From Hyphomicrobiales bacterium (GTDB lineage Bacteria; Pseudomonadota; Alphaproteobacteria; Rhizobiales; Beijerinckiaceae): DNA of 64,000 bases. Under the pieces are notes generated by a model. The model searched no databases, was not told the DNA's origin, and worked only from the letters and a program-made list of their open reading frames with translations. Location: assembly GCA_900470095.1 (NCBI GenBank), contig UBZM01000025.1, positions 124,001-188,000 of the forward strand, in the 5' to 3' direction. Position numbers and translations under genes: made by a program. Positions 17,082-28,481 of this stretch are shown here, piece by piece (within the stretch, counting starts at the first letter, position 1; every line of letters starts with the position of its first letter).

Positions 17082-18163
17082 GCGAGATCGGGATATCCGG
17101 CGCTGCTGCCGAGGCGGTGCGCGAGGGTGGGGGGCGTGCGAGCTATCGCGCCCTGAACGCGCGCCGGCGCATGATCCTCGCCGGGCTCTTTCTGCTGCTG
17201 CTGCTGAGCTTCATTGCCGACCTGATGATCGGCCCGGCCCGCTATGCTGCTTCGGATGTCGTGCGTGCGCTGGTGATGCCGGACAGTGTCCCGGTTGCCG
17301 TGCGCGTCGTGATCTGGGACATCCGCCTGCCGGTGGCGTTGATGGCAGTTGTGACGGGCGCGTCGCTGGCCATGGCGGGCGCCCAGATGCAGACGATCCT
17401 GAATAACCCGCTCGCCAGCCCGTTTACCCTTGGAATATCGGCTGCAGCCAGTTTTGGCGCGGCGCTCGCGCTCGTGTTCGGCGTCGCCATCCTGCCCTTC
17501 GCCGTCGATTACATCGTGCCGCTGAACGCCTTCATCGCGGCGATGGGGGCGGCGATGCTGATCCATGTGCTCAGCCAGTCCCGCGGCGTGACGACCGAGA
17601 CGGTGATCCTGCTCGGCATCGCCCTGGTCTTCACCTTCAATGCCCTCCTTGCATTGCTGCAGTTCTTCGCTTCGGAGCAGGCGCTCGGCGCTGTCGTCTT
17701 CTGGATGATGGGGAGCCTGACGAAGGCAAGCTGGAACAAGCTTGCGATCACCAGTGCCGTAGTTGTCCTGTGCGTGCCCTTCTTCATGCGCCGCGCCTGG
17801 GCCCTCACCACGCTGCGTCTCGGTGACGAGAAGGCGGCAAGCTTCGGCATCGATGTCAGGCGGTTGCGGCTGGAGATCATGCTGCTGGTCAGCCTGCTGG
17901 CGGCTGTGCCCGTGTCCTTCGTCGGCACGATCGGCTTCATCGGCCTCGTCGGCCCGCATATCGCTCGCATGGTGATCGGCGAGGATCAGCGCTTCTTCCT
18001 GCCGGCGTCCGCGCTTGCCGGCGCCGCCATCCTCTCGGCCTCTTCGGTCGTCAGCAAGTCGCTGATACCGGGCCTCATCTTCCCGATCAGCATCGTAACG
18101 GCGCTCATCGGCGTGCCGTTCTTCTTCAGCTTGATCCTGACCAATCGGAAGCGGTCATGGTAG
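17078..18163 (+). CDS. FecCD family ABC permease (iron/siderophore)
   Basis: A 361-residue inner-membrane permease of the BtuC/FecCD family with about 9-10 transmembrane helices. The hallmark segments WDIRLPVALMAVVTGASLAMAGAQMQTILNNPLASPFTLG, GIALVFTFNALLALLQFFAS and FVGTIGFIGLVGPHIARM are all present. A single permease gene implies a homodimeric channel. It overlaps the binding protein (ATGA) and the ATPase gene (7 bp). It moves the siderophore-type ligand across the inner membrane. Confidence 0.95.
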   Translation: MSEIGISGAAAEAVREGGGRASYRALNARRRMILAGLFLLLLLSFIADLMIGPARYAASDVVRALVMPDSVPVAVRVVIWDIRLPVALMAVVTGASLAMAGAQMQTILNNPLASPFTLGISAAASFGAALALVFGVAILPFAVDYIVPLNAFIAAMGAAMLIHVLSQSRGVTTETVILLGIALVFTFNALLALLQFFASEQALGAVVFWMMGSLTKASWNKLAITSAVVVLCVPFFMRRAWALTTLRLGDEKAASFGIDVRRLRLEIMLLVSLLAAVPVSFVGTIGFIGLVGPHIARMVIGEDQRFFLPASALAGAAILSASSVVSKSLIPGLIFPISIVTALIGVPFFFSLILTNRKRSW

Positions 18164-18936
18164 TTGGCCTGCAGCTTCGCGATGTCGGCGTCCGCTACGG
18201 CCGCAAGGTCGTCCTGAGCGAAGTGACCACACCGCTGCTCGGCGGCGGGGAGGTCATTGCTGTGATCGGCCCGAACGCGGCCGGCAAGTCGAGCCTCTTC
18301 CGACGGATTGCCGGCCTTGTGCCAGGGCCGGGCGAGGTCAGCATTTCCGGCGAGAGCTCCGTGCCCGGGCGCCGCGCGCCGTTGTCCTGCTACCTGCCGC
18401 AGGATACGGCGGTCAACGCAGTGCTCACGGTTTACGAATCGATCCTGCTCGCCTTCAAGCAGGGCGGGACATGGTCGGTCAGTGATGACGAGCTCAAGCG
18501 GATCGATCGCGTGCTGCGCGATCTCGAGATCGAAGATCTCGCCTTCAGGGGGCTTGGGGAACTCAGCGGCGGCCAGCGTCAGCTGGTTTCGATCGCCCAG
18601 ACGCTGGCGCGCGAACCGGACATCCTGCTGCTCGACGAGCCGACGAGCGCGCTCGACCTGCATCGCCAGTTCGAGGTGCTGTCGCTCGTGCGTCGACTGG
18701 CGCGCGACCGCGGCATGTGCGTCCTGATCTCGATCCACGATCTCAATCAGGCGTTGCGCGTCGCCGACAGGGTCCTTGTCCTGGCGAAGACGCGCCTGGT
18801 CGCGATCGGTGCGCCGCGCGAGATCGTGACGCCGTCGCTGTTGGACGAGGTCTATGGCGTCAGGGCGCGCGTCGAAGGCCTGTCGAGCGGTGAGCCCTAT
18901 GTCGTCGTCGAGGGCTCCACGCGCCACGCCGCATAA
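18157..18936 (+). CDS. ABC transporter ATP-binding protein (iron/siderophore type)
   Basis: A 259-residue cytoplasmic ATPase. Walker A GPNAAGKSSL is at about residues 38-47, the Q-loop at LPQDTAV, the signature LSGGQRQL at about 139, Walker B ILLLDEPTSAL and the switch histidine in SIHDLNQAL. It is the FepC/BtuD-like partner of the preceding permease, completing a three-gene importer whose ORFs all overlap. The 232 bp after it hold no gene; a ribosome site before 19169 opens the next unit. Confidence 0.95.
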   Translation: MVVGLQLRDVGVRYGRKVVLSEVTTPLLGGGEVIAVIGPNAAGKSSLFRRIAGLVPGPGEVSISGESSVPGRRAPLSCYLPQDTAVNAVLTVYESILLAFKQGGTWSVSDDELKRIDRVLRDLEIEDLAFRGLGELSGGQRQLVSIAQTLAREPDILLLDEPTSALDLHRQFEVLSLVRRLARDRGMCVLISIHDLNQALRVADRVLVLAKTRLVAIGAPREIVTPSLLDEVYGVRARVEGLSSGEPYVVVEGSTRHAA

Positions 18937-19168
18937 GGATCGGTCGTCCAGACCGGCAACGTCGTGCCCTCCTGACGCCTTGCGGCCTGGGCAAGTTCCT
19001 GTCTGTGCGGAATCCTGCGCTGGCTGCATGGCGCGATCGGGCCCCATGCTCCTCACCGGGTTGCCGCCCGGGCCGTTTGGTCTGATGTCGTGATGCGCGT
19101 TTGCGCAGAGACCGATCCGAGCGATCGGCCGTGCGACGGCATGGGCAGGAAAGAGCCAGGAGCAGGAT

Positions 19169-20599
19169 ATGACCGATCAGCAGAACACCGCCGAGATCTG
19201 GCGGTTGGCGGATGCCAAAAGTCCGGCTTTCTTCGAGCTTAGCGATCGCGTCTGGGCCATGCCCGAACTGAATTATCAGGAGGAGCGTTCGGCCGCCGAA
19301 CACGCCGCGATGCTCGAGAAGGAAGGCTTCCGTGTCGAGAAGGGCGTCGCCGGTCTTCCGACGGCACTGATCGGCGAGTCGGGCGAGGACGGTCCCGTCA
19401 TTGCGATCCTCGGCGAATATGACGCGCTGCCCGGACTGAGCCAGGAGGCCGGCGTCGCCGAGCAACGCCCGATCATGTCGGGGGGCAATGGCCATGGCTG
19501 CGGCCACAACATGCTCGGTTCGGCCTCGTTGCTTGCCGCGACCGCCGTCAAGGACTGGCTGGCTGCGAACGGCATCAAGGGACGCGTGCGCTATTACGGC
19601 TGCCCCGCCGAGGAGGGCGGCTCGTCCAAGGGCTTCATGGTGCGCGCCGGGCTCTTTGACGATGTCGATGTCGCGATCTGCTGGCATCCCTCCTCATTCA
19701 CCGGTGTCAGCAAGGCGATCTCGCTTGCCTGTGTCGAGGTCGAGTTTACCTTCCGGGGCCGCGCATCCCATGCGGCTGCCTCGCCGCATCTCGGTCGCAG
19801 TGCGCTCGATGCGGTCGAGTTGATGAATATCGGCGTCAACTACATGCGCGAGCACATGCCGAGCGATGCGCGTGTGCATTACGCGATCATCGATGCCGGC
19901 GGCATCGCGCCGAATGTCGTGCAGGCACAGGCGACGGTGCGTCATTTGATCCGCGCCCGGACGCTCAGCGAGATGTGGGACCTGGTGCGGCGGGTCAAGG
20001 CGATCGCCGATGGCGCTGCTCTGATGACGGAGACTTCAGTCGTTGCGCAGCAATTGTCGGGCGATGCCAACCTCGTCGGCAATCGTCCGCTCGAAGAGGC
20101 GATGCACGCGAACCTCATCCGGCTCGGCGGGCCTGGTTTCGATGCCGCTGACCGGGCCTTCGCGGCAGAGTTCCAGAAGACCTTTTCCAAAGAGGATATT
20201 CGCGCCTCCTATGGCCGCTTCGGGCTGTCCGTACGGGAGGGTGAAGCACTCAGCGACGATATCTATCCGCTGGACTATGTCGCGGCCCTGTCCGTGGGGT
20301 CCACCGATGTTGGAACGGTGAGCTGGGTCGTCCCCACCGTGCAATGCCGCGTTGCCTGCTATGCGGTGGGCACGCCCGGACATTCCTGGCAACTGGTTGC
20401 GCAGGGCCTCGCGCCGGCCGCGCATAAGGGGCTTTCGCTTGCGGCCAAGGCTATGGCCGGGGTCGCGGTCGATGTCTTGTCCCAGCCGGCGCTGCTCAAG
20501 GCGGCCCAGGCTGACTTCGCTGCGTTCCGCGCCGAGAACCCGTTCCAGAACCCGATCACCGACGATATCGAGCCGCCGCTCGACATGGCGGCTCACTGA
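19169..20599 (+). CDS. M20 family amidohydrolase, AbgB-like
   Basis: A 476-residue metallohydrolase close to AbgB, the B subunit of p-aminobenzoyl-glutamate hydrolase. Metal-site motifs include GHGCGHNMLGSASLL (about residues 109-123) and PAEEGGSSKG; the dimerisation domain has FRGRASHAAASPHLGRSALDAVELM. The end contains GTPGHSWQLVAQG, where AbgB relatives carry the last metal histidine. It cleaves amide-linked acyl amino acids or aminobenzoyl-glutamate-like substrates. The start is supported by AGGAGCAGGAT just upstream. No AbgA or AbgT partner is visible. It sits before an FAD oxidoreductase and an Opp-type importer, so it may process imported N-acyl amino acids. Confidence 0.9.
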   Translation: MTDQQNTAEIWRLADAKSPAFFELSDRVWAMPELNYQEERSAAEHAAMLEKEGFRVEKGVAGLPTALIGESGEDGPVIAILGEYDALPGLSQEAGVAEQRPIMSGGNGHGCGHNMLGSASLLAATAVKDWLAANGIKGRVRYYGCPAEEGGSSKGFMVRAGLFDDVDVAICWHPSSFTGVSKAISLACVEVEFTFRGRASHAAASPHLGRSALDAVELMNIGVNYMREHMPSDARVHYAIIDAGGIAPNVVQAQATVRHLIRARTLSEMWDLVRRVKAIADGAALMTETSVVAQQLSGDANLVGNRPLEEAMHANLIRLGGPGFDAADRAFAAEFQKTFSKEDIRASYGRFGLSVREGEALSDDIYPLDYVAALSVGSTDVGTVSWVVPTVQCRVACYAVGTPGHSWQLVAQGLAPAAHKGLSLAAKAMAGVAVDVLSQPALLKAAQADFAAFRAENPFQNPITDDIEPPLDMAAH

Positions 20600-20637
20600 G
20601 CGGGCATCGGGCCACGAGCCGTTTTGGCTCAGCAAGG

Positions 20638-20664
20638 ATCGCCCGGAGCCATCGTCCGGGCGAT
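20638..20664. terminator. Bidirectional hairpin between convergent genes
   Basis: ATCGCCCGGA (20638-20647) and TCCGGGCGAT (20655-20664) are perfect 10-bp arms around a 7-base loop. It lies between the ends of the plus-strand M20 gene (20599) and the minus-strand FAD oxidoreductase (20742). A smaller hairpin GAGCC/GGCTC with a GTTTT loop precedes it at about 20616-20630. There is no long T-run, so termination strength is uncertain. Confidence 0.55.
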
Positions 20665-20741
20665 GATGTTCGAAATGGCGCCGGCGCTCCGGATCGACCG
20701 GGCGGGCGCTGCCGTGCTCATCAGCCTCGTGCGAGGAGTGC

Positions 20742-22070
20742 TCAGATCTCGGTCGCGTCCAGCCGCCGATAGAGCGGCAGCGCCAGCGGCGCGATCCGGC
20801 GCACGATCGCGCGGAACGGTTGGGGCCTTGGCTCGGACAAGGGCAGGCCGAGCGTCTCGATCGCCGTGCCTTGCGTCGCCCTGGCAAGCTCGCGACCGAG
20901 CGAGATCGACAGCGCAACGGCCCGGCCATTGCAGCCGACCCAGGCAAAACCGTCCGGCCCGAGACGGTGGATGCGCGGATAGCCCGGCACCTGCGGCTGG
21001 AGCAGATTGTCGGGGGTCATGCCGACATAGCCCGACCAGACATAGTCGAACTCGACATCGCCGAGCTGCGGCCAGAGTCGTTTCAGCCGCGCCGCAACCT
21101 GCGGGCGCAGATTGACACCGCCATCGCCCGGCAGCACTGCGGCGCCGCCGGTGACAAGACGGTTGCGGGCGTCCCAGCGCGCGAAATAGAGCTCGCGATG
21201 GGTGTCCGACATCGCCTGGCGGCCCGGGATGACGGTCTTGGCGATGTTGTCGCTGACCGGCTTTGTCGCCATCTGCCAGGACAGGACAGGGATGACCTCG
21301 CTGGCGATCTCGGGGGCGAGATCGCGCTCGAACTCGCCGGTATAGGCATTGGTCGCCAGCACGAGCGCGCGAGCGGTGACCGAGCCGCGCGCGGTCTTGA
21401 CGGTCCAGCGGCCATTGGCATGGCTCATCGACGTGGCGGGCGACCGCGCATAGATGGTCGTGCCGAGCTTCAGCGCGACCTCGGCCAGTCCGCGGGTGAG
21501 CGCGAGCGGATTGATATGACCGCCGCTGCGGTTCCAGAAGCCGCCGAACCAGGCATCCGAGCCGAGCATCTCCGCCGCCGCGGCGCGATCGAGCAGCTCG
21601 ACCGGCGCCCCGATCGCCGACCATTCGCGCACCCGCTTCTCGGCGAGCTTGAATCGGCCCGGCGAATGGACTGGCTGGATCCAGCCGGCCTGTTCGGCCT
21701 CTGCCGGGATGTCGTATTTCCGCACGAGGTCGAACAGGTACTGAGCGCTGTCGCGCAGCACCGCGTTGAAGCGTTCGCCGGCTTCGCCATGGCGTTTCAC
21801 CATCGCGGAGGGATCGTGGCCGGCTAGCGTCGGAATGACCTGGCCATTGTTGCGCCCCGAGGCGCCCCAGCCGGGCTCGGCTGCTTCCACGATCGTAACG
21901 TCGACGCCGCGCTCGCGCAGATGGATCGCAGTCGAGAGGCCGGTGAAGCCGGCACCAATCACCACCACATCGGTCTGGACATCCCCTTCGAGCGCGCTGA
22001 GTACAGGCCCAGGCTGGGCGGTGGCGGCCCAGAGAGAGGGAGGCCAGGCGACGGAGGGCGGAGCAGTCAT
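20742..22070 (-). CDS. FAD-dependent oxidoreductase, PuuB-like (DAO family)
   Basis: A 442-residue flavoprotein. The Rossmann motif DVVVIGAGFTGLSTAIHL is at about residues 34-51, and WGASGRNNGQVIP follows, a stretch typical of gamma-glutamylputrescine oxidase (PuuB) relatives. The C-terminal FAWVGCNGRAVALSISLG motif closes the FAD site. I chose the ATG at 22070; an ATG at 22157 would add 29 residues without homology. It likely oxidises an amine or N-modified amino acid with O2 or another acceptor. The neighbouring AbgB-like hydrolase is convergent and the VOC/importer unit is divergent from it. Confidence 0.9.
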   Translation of the reverse strand: MTAPPSVAWPPSLWAATAQPGPVLSALEGDVQTDVVVIGAGFTGLSTAIHLRERGVDVTIVEAAEPGWGASGRNNGQVIPTLAGHDPSAMVKRHGEAGERFNAVLRDSAQYLFDLVRKYDIPAEAEQAGWIQPVHSPGRFKLAEKRVREWSAIGAPVELLDRAAAAEMLGSDAWFGGFWNRSGGHINPLALTRGLAEVALKLGTTIYARSPATSMSHANGRWTVKTARGSVTARALVLATNAYTGEFERDLAPEIASEVIPVLSWQMATKPVSDNIAKTVIPGRQAMSDTHRELYFARWDARNRLVTGGAAVLPGDGGVNLRPQVAARLKRLWPQLGDVEFDYVWSGYVGMTPDNLLQPQVPGYPRIHRLGPDGFAWVGCNGRAVALSISLGRELARATQGTAIETLGLPLSEPRPQPFRAIVRRIAPLALPLYRRLDATEI

Positions 22071-22258
22071 CGGCGGCGATCTTTCGCAAGGCGGGCTGGT
22101 CAAAGCCCGTTTGGCAGGAGCTCGCGCATACTTGCCGCCATGACGGCCCGCTCGCAAGTAGGTTGGTTCCAGCGATTTGCTCTGAGGAGAACAGTTTTCT
22201 ATTTTTCTGGGCGATGACGAATGGAATCTACCAAATTTAGGCTTTCTCGCTCGGGTTG

Positions 22259-22288
22259 TTGAAAATACTATTCTCCGGACGCTATGTG
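22259..22288 (+). promoter_or_regulatory. Possible promoter for VOC-importer unit
   Basis: TTGAAA (22259-22264) and TATGTG (22283-22288) are separated by 18 bases in an AT-rich stretch between divergent genes, about 105 bases before the VOC protein start. The -10 is a weak match. Consistent with the position expected for the operon promoter, but not strong. Confidence 0.35.
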
Positions 22289-22394
22289 TGCCGCGCAGCC
22301 GGGGCTGCTGGAATCGTCATCTCGAAGTGGTTGCGCCCCTCTGTTCGTTCGGATGAACTCTGCTTCCGTTGGGTTCTTGGTCAAAGGGGGCGTC

Positions 22395-23243
22395 ATGTCG
22401 CTCAAGCACATTCTCGGTCTCGATCATGTCGTCGTGACCGTCCGCGATCTCGATGCTTCTGCCCGGCAATGGGAGCGACTCGGTTTCACGGTTTCGCCGC
22501 GTGGCACCCATTCGCCGATCCTCGGCACCGGCAACTACACGATCATGTTCGGAGACGACTATCTCGAACTGCTCGGCGTGCTGACCGAGACGGATCAGAA
22601 CAAGCCGACCCGCGACTATCTGAAGAACCGGGAAGGCTTGGAGCGCGCTGCTTTCACCACTGATGATGCCGCTGCCGGCGCAGCCGAACTCAAGAGCCGT
22701 GGCCTCGACGCCCTGGGGCCCGTGCATTTCGGTCGCCCGGTGGATCTGCCGAATGGCGGGGCGGGCGAAGCGAAGTTCAATGTCTTCCGTTGGCCGCTGA
22801 ACGAGAGTCCCGGCGGGCTGCGCATCTTTGCCTGCCAGCATCTGACGCGCGACACGGTCTGGATCCCTGAGCTCCAGAAACATGCCAACGGCGCAAGCCG
22901 CATCGTCCGGGTCGAGGTCCTCGCGGCAGATCCGAAGGCGGCCGCCGGGCATCTCAGCCGTTTGATCGACGAGCCTGCACGTCCGCAGGATGACGGCTGG
23001 CTGGTGCCGTCGGGCGGCAAGCGGGCCGATTTCCTGTTCTATGATGCGGCCGGTTTTGCGGGGCGCTATCCTGATGCGGTGCGGATCGGTGCGGCTCCCG
23101 CCGGCGCAACCGCGATCGTCCTGGCGAGTGCCGATCTCGAAGGCGCTGCCAAGGCGCTCGGCCCGCTCGCGGTGCGCCATGGCAGCGCCGTCAGCGTACC
23201 GGCCGACTCCGCCAATGGCGTGATCGTCAGCTTCGTATCGTGA
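22395..23243 (+). CDS. VOC family protein (glyoxalase-like domain)
   Basis: A 282-residue protein beginning GLDHVVVTVRDLDASARQWERLGFTVSPRG, the classic first half of a glyoxalase/bleomycin-resistance/dioxygenase (VOC) fold, followed by TGNYTIMFGDDYLELLGV, which holds the expected second metal ligand. A second, more divergent VOC-like half covers the C-terminus. I chose ATG 22395 because AAAGGGGG lies just upstream; an upstream ATG at 22284 adds 37 residues without homology. It may be a lyase, isomerase or dioxygenase acting on a compound taken up by the importer encoded 95 bp downstream. Substrate unknown. Confidence 0.88.
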   Translation: MSLKHILGLDHVVVTVRDLDASARQWERLGFTVSPRGTHSPILGTGNYTIMFGDDYLELLGVLTETDQNKPTRDYLKNREGLERAAFTTDDAAAGAAELKSRGLDALGPVHFGRPVDLPNGGAGEAKFNVFRWPLNESPGGLRIFACQHLTRDTVWIPELQKHANGASRIVRVEVLAADPKAAAGHLSRLIDEPARPQDDGWLVPSGGKRADFLFYDAAGFAGRYPDAVRIGAAPAGATAIVLASADLEGAAKALGPLAVRHGSAVSVPADSANGVIVSFVS

Positions 23244-23244
23244 C

Positions 23245-23260
23245 GGAAGCCTTGGCTTCC
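23245..23260 (+). terminator. Small hairpin after VOC gene
   Basis: GGAAGCC and GGCTTCC are perfect arms around TT, directly after the VOC stop codon and followed by CTTTG. It is short and lacks a T-run, so it is more likely a partial terminator or mRNA-end stabiliser ahead of the binding-protein gene. Confidence 0.35.
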
Positions 23261-23338
23261 CTTTGAGAACAGCCTGATGACCGGATCATCGTGAATGCCG
23301 GTCCTGCCCTTATCGAACACCGGACCCAGGAGGTCTCC

Positions 23339-24943
23339 ATGGACATGACCCGCCGCGCCGCGCTGCTGACAAGCGCTGCCATCGCTTCCAACGTGCTGTT
23401 TCCGATGCGCTCCTTCGCCCAGGAGACGCCGCGCAAGGGCGGGGTCTTCACCGTCCATTACGGCGCTGAGCAGCGCCAGCTGAACCCGAGCCTGCAGGCC
23501 TCGACCGGCGTCTACATCATCGGCGGCAAGATCCAGGAACAATTGGTCGATCTCGACGCCACCGGCCAGCCGGTCGGTGTGCTCGCCGAGAGCTGGGAGG
23601 CTGCGCCCGACGGCAAGACGATCACGTTCAAGCTGCGGCCGGGCGTGACCTGGCATGACGGCAAGCCGTTCACCTCCGCAGACGTGCAGTTCACTGCGAT
23701 GGAGATGTGGAAGAAGATCCTCAACTACGGCACCACGCTGCAGCTCTTCCTTACCGCCGTCGATACGCCCGACCCGTTGACGGCGGTGTTCCGCTACGAG
23801 CGCCCGATGCCGCTCAACCTGTTGCTGCGCGCGCTACCCGATCTCGGCTACATCTCGCCGCGCCATCTCTACGAAGGCAAGGGCGACATCCGCCAGAACC
23901 CGGTCAATCTCGCACCAGTCGGCACGGGGCCGTTCAAGTTCGCGCAGTACGAGCGGGGCCAGCACATCATTGCCGACCGCAACCCGAACTACTGGCGCGC
24001 CAACGCCCCCTATCTCGATCGCGTCGTCTGGCGTGTGGTCACCGATCGCGCTGCCGCAGCCGCCCAGATGGAAGCCGGACAGATCCACTACAGCCCGTTC
24101 TCGGGCCTGACGATCTCGGATTCCGCCCGTCTCGGCAAGGATCCGCGCTTCATCGTTTCGACCAAGGGCAACGAGGGCAACGCCCGCACGAACACGATCG
24201 AGTTCAATTTCCGCCGCAAGGAACTCGCAGATATCCGGGTCAGGCGCGCCATCGCGCATGCGCTCGACATCCCGTTCTTCATCGAGAATTTCCTCGGCGA
24301 TTTCGCCAAGCTCGGCACAGGTCCGGTCCCCTCCGTCTCGACCGATTTCTATCCGGCCGATAACGGCCCGCAATATCCCTTCGACAAGGCACTCGCCACG
24401 AAGCTGCTCGACGAAGCCGGGTTCAAGGCCGGCGCCGGCGGGACGCGCTTCTCGGTGCGCCTGCTGCCGGCTCCATGGGGCGAGGACATCACGCTCTTTG
24501 CAACCTTCATCCAGCAGTCGCTCGCCAATGTCGGCATCAAGGTCGAGATCGTGCGCAACGATGGGGGCGGCTACCTGAAGCAGGTCTATGACGACCACGC
24601 CTTCGACCTGGCTACGGGCTGGCATCAGTACCGCAATGATCCTGCGGTCTCGACGACGGTGTGGTATCGCTCTGGGCAGCCCAAGGGTGCGCCATGGACC
24701 AATCAATGGGACTGGACCGATCCGACGATCGACAAGATCATCGACGACGCGGCGACCGAGGTGGATCCGGCGAAGCGCAAGGCGCTCTATGGCGACTTCG
24801 TGCGGCGCGCCAACACCGAGCTGCCGATCTGGACGCCGATCGAGCAGATCTTCCTGACGGTGATCAACGCCAAGGCCCGCAACCATTCCAACACGCCGCG
24901 CTGGGGCTCGAGCTCCTGGCACGATCTTTGGTTGGCGGAGTGA
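23339..24943 (+). CDS. ABC transporter substrate-binding protein, SBP_bac_5 family
   Basis: A 534-residue periplasmic protein with a short export signal (TRRAALLTSAAIASNVLFPMRSFAQ; twin arginines at residues 4-5). Family motifs include TFKLRPGVTWHDGKPFTSADV, GTGPFKFAQYERGQHI and ATKLLDEAGFKAG. A strong AGGAGG at 23328-23333 fixes the start at 23339; an upstream ATG at 23291 would put the export signal too far in. It is the first gene of a full importer (binding protein, two permeases, double ATPase). The ligand may be an oligopeptide, opine or N-acyl amino acid. Confidence 0.94.
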   Translation: MDMTRRAALLTSAAIASNVLFPMRSFAQETPRKGGVFTVHYGAEQRQLNPSLQASTGVYIIGGKIQEQLVDLDATGQPVGVLAESWEAAPDGKTITFKLRPGVTWHDGKPFTSADVQFTAMEMWKKILNYGTTLQLFLTAVDTPDPLTAVFRYERPMPLNLLLRALPDLGYISPRHLYEGKGDIRQNPVNLAPVGTGPFKFAQYERGQHIIADRNPNYWRANAPYLDRVVWRVVTDRAAAAAQMEAGQIHYSPFSGLTISDSARLGKDPRFIVSTKGNEGNARTNTIEFNFRRKELADIRVRRAIAHALDIPFFIENFLGDFAKLGTGPVPSVSTDFYPADNGPQYPFDKALATKLLDEAGFKAGAGGTRFSVRLLPAPWGEDITLFATFIQQSLANVGIKVEIVRNDGGGYLKQVYDDHAFDLATGWHQYRNDPAVSTTVWYRSGQPKGAPWTNQWDWTDPTIDKIIDDAATEVDPAKRKALYGDFVRRANTELPIWTPIEQIFLTVINAKARNHSNTPRWGSSSWHDLWLAE

Positions 24944-24983
24944 CGCGTCCACCAGCCTCCGCAGTCGAAACCGGCCAGTTCCC

Positions 24984-25961
24984 ATGCGCGTATTAGCTCT
25001 TGCGGGGCGGCGTCTCGCCGCCTCGATTCCGACCCTGATCCTGATCCTGATCGGGGTGTTCCTGCTGCTGCAATTCGCGCCGGGCGATACGGTCGATGCA
25101 ATGATGGCGCAAATGGGCGGAGGCGATGCCGCCACCGCCCGCCACCTACGCGAGTTCTACGGGCTCGATCTCTCGGTCTGGGCCCAGCTCGGCAATTATC
25201 TCTGGCGGTTGGTCAGGCTCGATCTTGGCTTCTCGGCGATCTACGGCAAGCCGGTCGTGACCGTGATTGCCGAGCGGCTGCCGGCGACGATCCTGCTAAT
25301 GAGCGCCTCGCTGTCCTTCGCCTTCTTCTTCGGACTGATCTTCGGGGTGATCGCGGCGCGCGGCGTCAACAGATGGCCCGATACCCTGATCTCGACGCTC
25401 GGGCTGATCTTCTACGCCATGCCGACCTTCTGGTTCGGGCTGATGGCGATCGTCGTGTTCTCGATCTACCTGCAATGGCTGCCGGCCGGAGGTTTCGAGG
25501 ATATCACAGTCAGCCTGACCGGGCTGGCCCGCACGCTCGACATCGCCAAGCACCTCATCCTGCCGACCCTGACGCTCGGCCTGTTCTACATGGCGATCTA
25601 TCTGCGCATCATGCGCGGCTCCATGCTCGAGGTGCTCAACCTCGATTTCGTCCGCACGGCGCGGGCCAAGGGCATGGATGAGACGCGGGTGGTGGTGCGG
25701 CACGTCCTGCGCAATGCGCTGCTGCCGATGGTGACGCTGATCGGCCTGCAGGCCGGTACGATGCTGGGCGGTTCTGTGGTGGTGGAGAGCGTGTTCTCGC
25801 TGCCGGGGCTTGGGCGGCTTGCCTATGAATCGGTCGTGCAGCGCGATCTCAACACCTTGCTCGGCATCATCTTCGTCTCGGCGCTGCTGGTCATCGCGGT
25901 CAATTTCATCGTCGACCTGCTTTATGCCCGGCTCGATCCGCGCATCACGGCGGGAGCCTGA
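24984..25961 (+). CDS. ABC transporter permease, DppB/OppB type
   Basis: A 325-residue inner-membrane permease. It begins with the usual LAGRRLAASIPTLILILIGVFLLLQFAPGD helix and contains the FYAMPTFWFGLMAIVVFSI motif, the EAA loop FVRTARAKGMDETRVVVRHVLRNALLPMV and GGSVVVESVFSLPGLGRLAYES. It partners the permease that starts 3 bp after its stop and serves the 23339 binding protein. Confidence 0.94.
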   Translation: MRVLALAGRRLAASIPTLILILIGVFLLLQFAPGDTVDAMMAQMGGGDAATARHLREFYGLDLSVWAQLGNYLWRLVRLDLGFSAIYGKPVVTVIAERLPATILLMSASLSFAFFFGLIFGVIAARGVNRWPDTLISTLGLIFYAMPTFWFGLMAIVVFSIYLQWLPAGGFEDITVSLTGLARTLDIAKHLILPTLTLGLFYMAIYLRIMRGSMLEVLNLDFVRTARAKGMDETRVVVRHVLRNALLPMVTLIGLQAGTMLGGSVVVESVFSLPGLGRLAYESVVQRDLNTLLGIIFVSALLVIAVNFIVDLLYARLDPRITAGA

Positions 25962-25964
25962 GCC

Positions 25965-26791
25965 ATGGAGTTCGCAAAGCTCTATTTCCGCAGTCCCTCG
26001 GCCGTCATCGGCCTGCTGCTGTTCATCCTCGTCCTGGCCATGGCGGCGACGGCTGACTGGCTCTATCCGCGGGATCCGCTGGCGCTCGCCGGGCGGCCGC
26101 TGATCTGGCCCTTCAGCAATCCGCGCTTCCTGCTCGGGACCGACAATTCCGGCCGCGACATCGCCGCGCAAATCTTTCATGGCGCACGCATTTCGCTGCT
26201 GATCGGTCTGGTCGCGACCTTCATCTCGGTCATGATCGGCATCACGATCGGCGCCTTCGCCGGCTATTACGGCAGCTGGGTCGACACCGTACTGATGCGC
26301 GTGACCGAGGCCTTCCAGACATTGCCGAACTTTTTGCTGCTGCTGGTGCTCGTCGCGGTGTTCGGCTCGACCATCACCACGGTGACGGTCGCCATCGGCA
26401 TCGTTTCATGGCCGGCTTCGGCGCGACTGACGCGCGCCGAGTTCCTGTCTCTGCGCAACCGCGAGTTCGTGCAGGCAGGCCGCACGCTCGGGCTGAAGGA
26501 CATCAAGCTGATCTTCGGCGAGATCCTGCCGAACGCATTACCGCCGGTGATCGTCTATGCCAGCGTCGTAATGGCGGTCGCGATCCTGCTTGAGAGCGCG
26601 CTCGCCTTCCTGAAGCTCTCCGATCCGAATGTTGCCTCCTGGGGCAACCTGATCGGGGCAGGGCGCGATGTGCTGCGCGTGCAGTGGTATGTCTCGGCCA
26701 TTCCCGGCATCGCGATCCTCGTCACCGTGCTCGCCGTCTCGCTGGTCGGGCAGGGGCTCAATGACGCTCTCAATCCGAGGCTGAAGAGCCG

Positions 26792-26795
<4 letters not shown>
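25965..26795 (+). CDS. ABC transporter permease, DppC/OppC type
   Basis: A 276-residue inner-membrane permease with FLLGTDNSGRDIAAQIFHGARISLLIG as the DppC motif and an EAA loop at FVQAGRTLGLKDIKLIFGEILPNALPP. The family end (VSLVGQGLNDALNPRL) is present. Its stop overlaps the ATPase start by four bases (ATGA). Heterodimer partner of the preceding permease. Confidence 0.94.
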
Positions 26796-28420
<1,625 letters not shown>

Positions 28421-28481
28421 CCTTTTCAGACGCCTGTCGTGCCCCTTCGCCCGTACGCGTGAGGGGTGGCCATTTTCCGGC

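Noticed and set aside
17051..17959. A 302-residue minus-strand frame opposite the FecCD permease
   Set aside because: Antisense to a strong transmembrane permease gene; charged low-complexity sequence with no domain.
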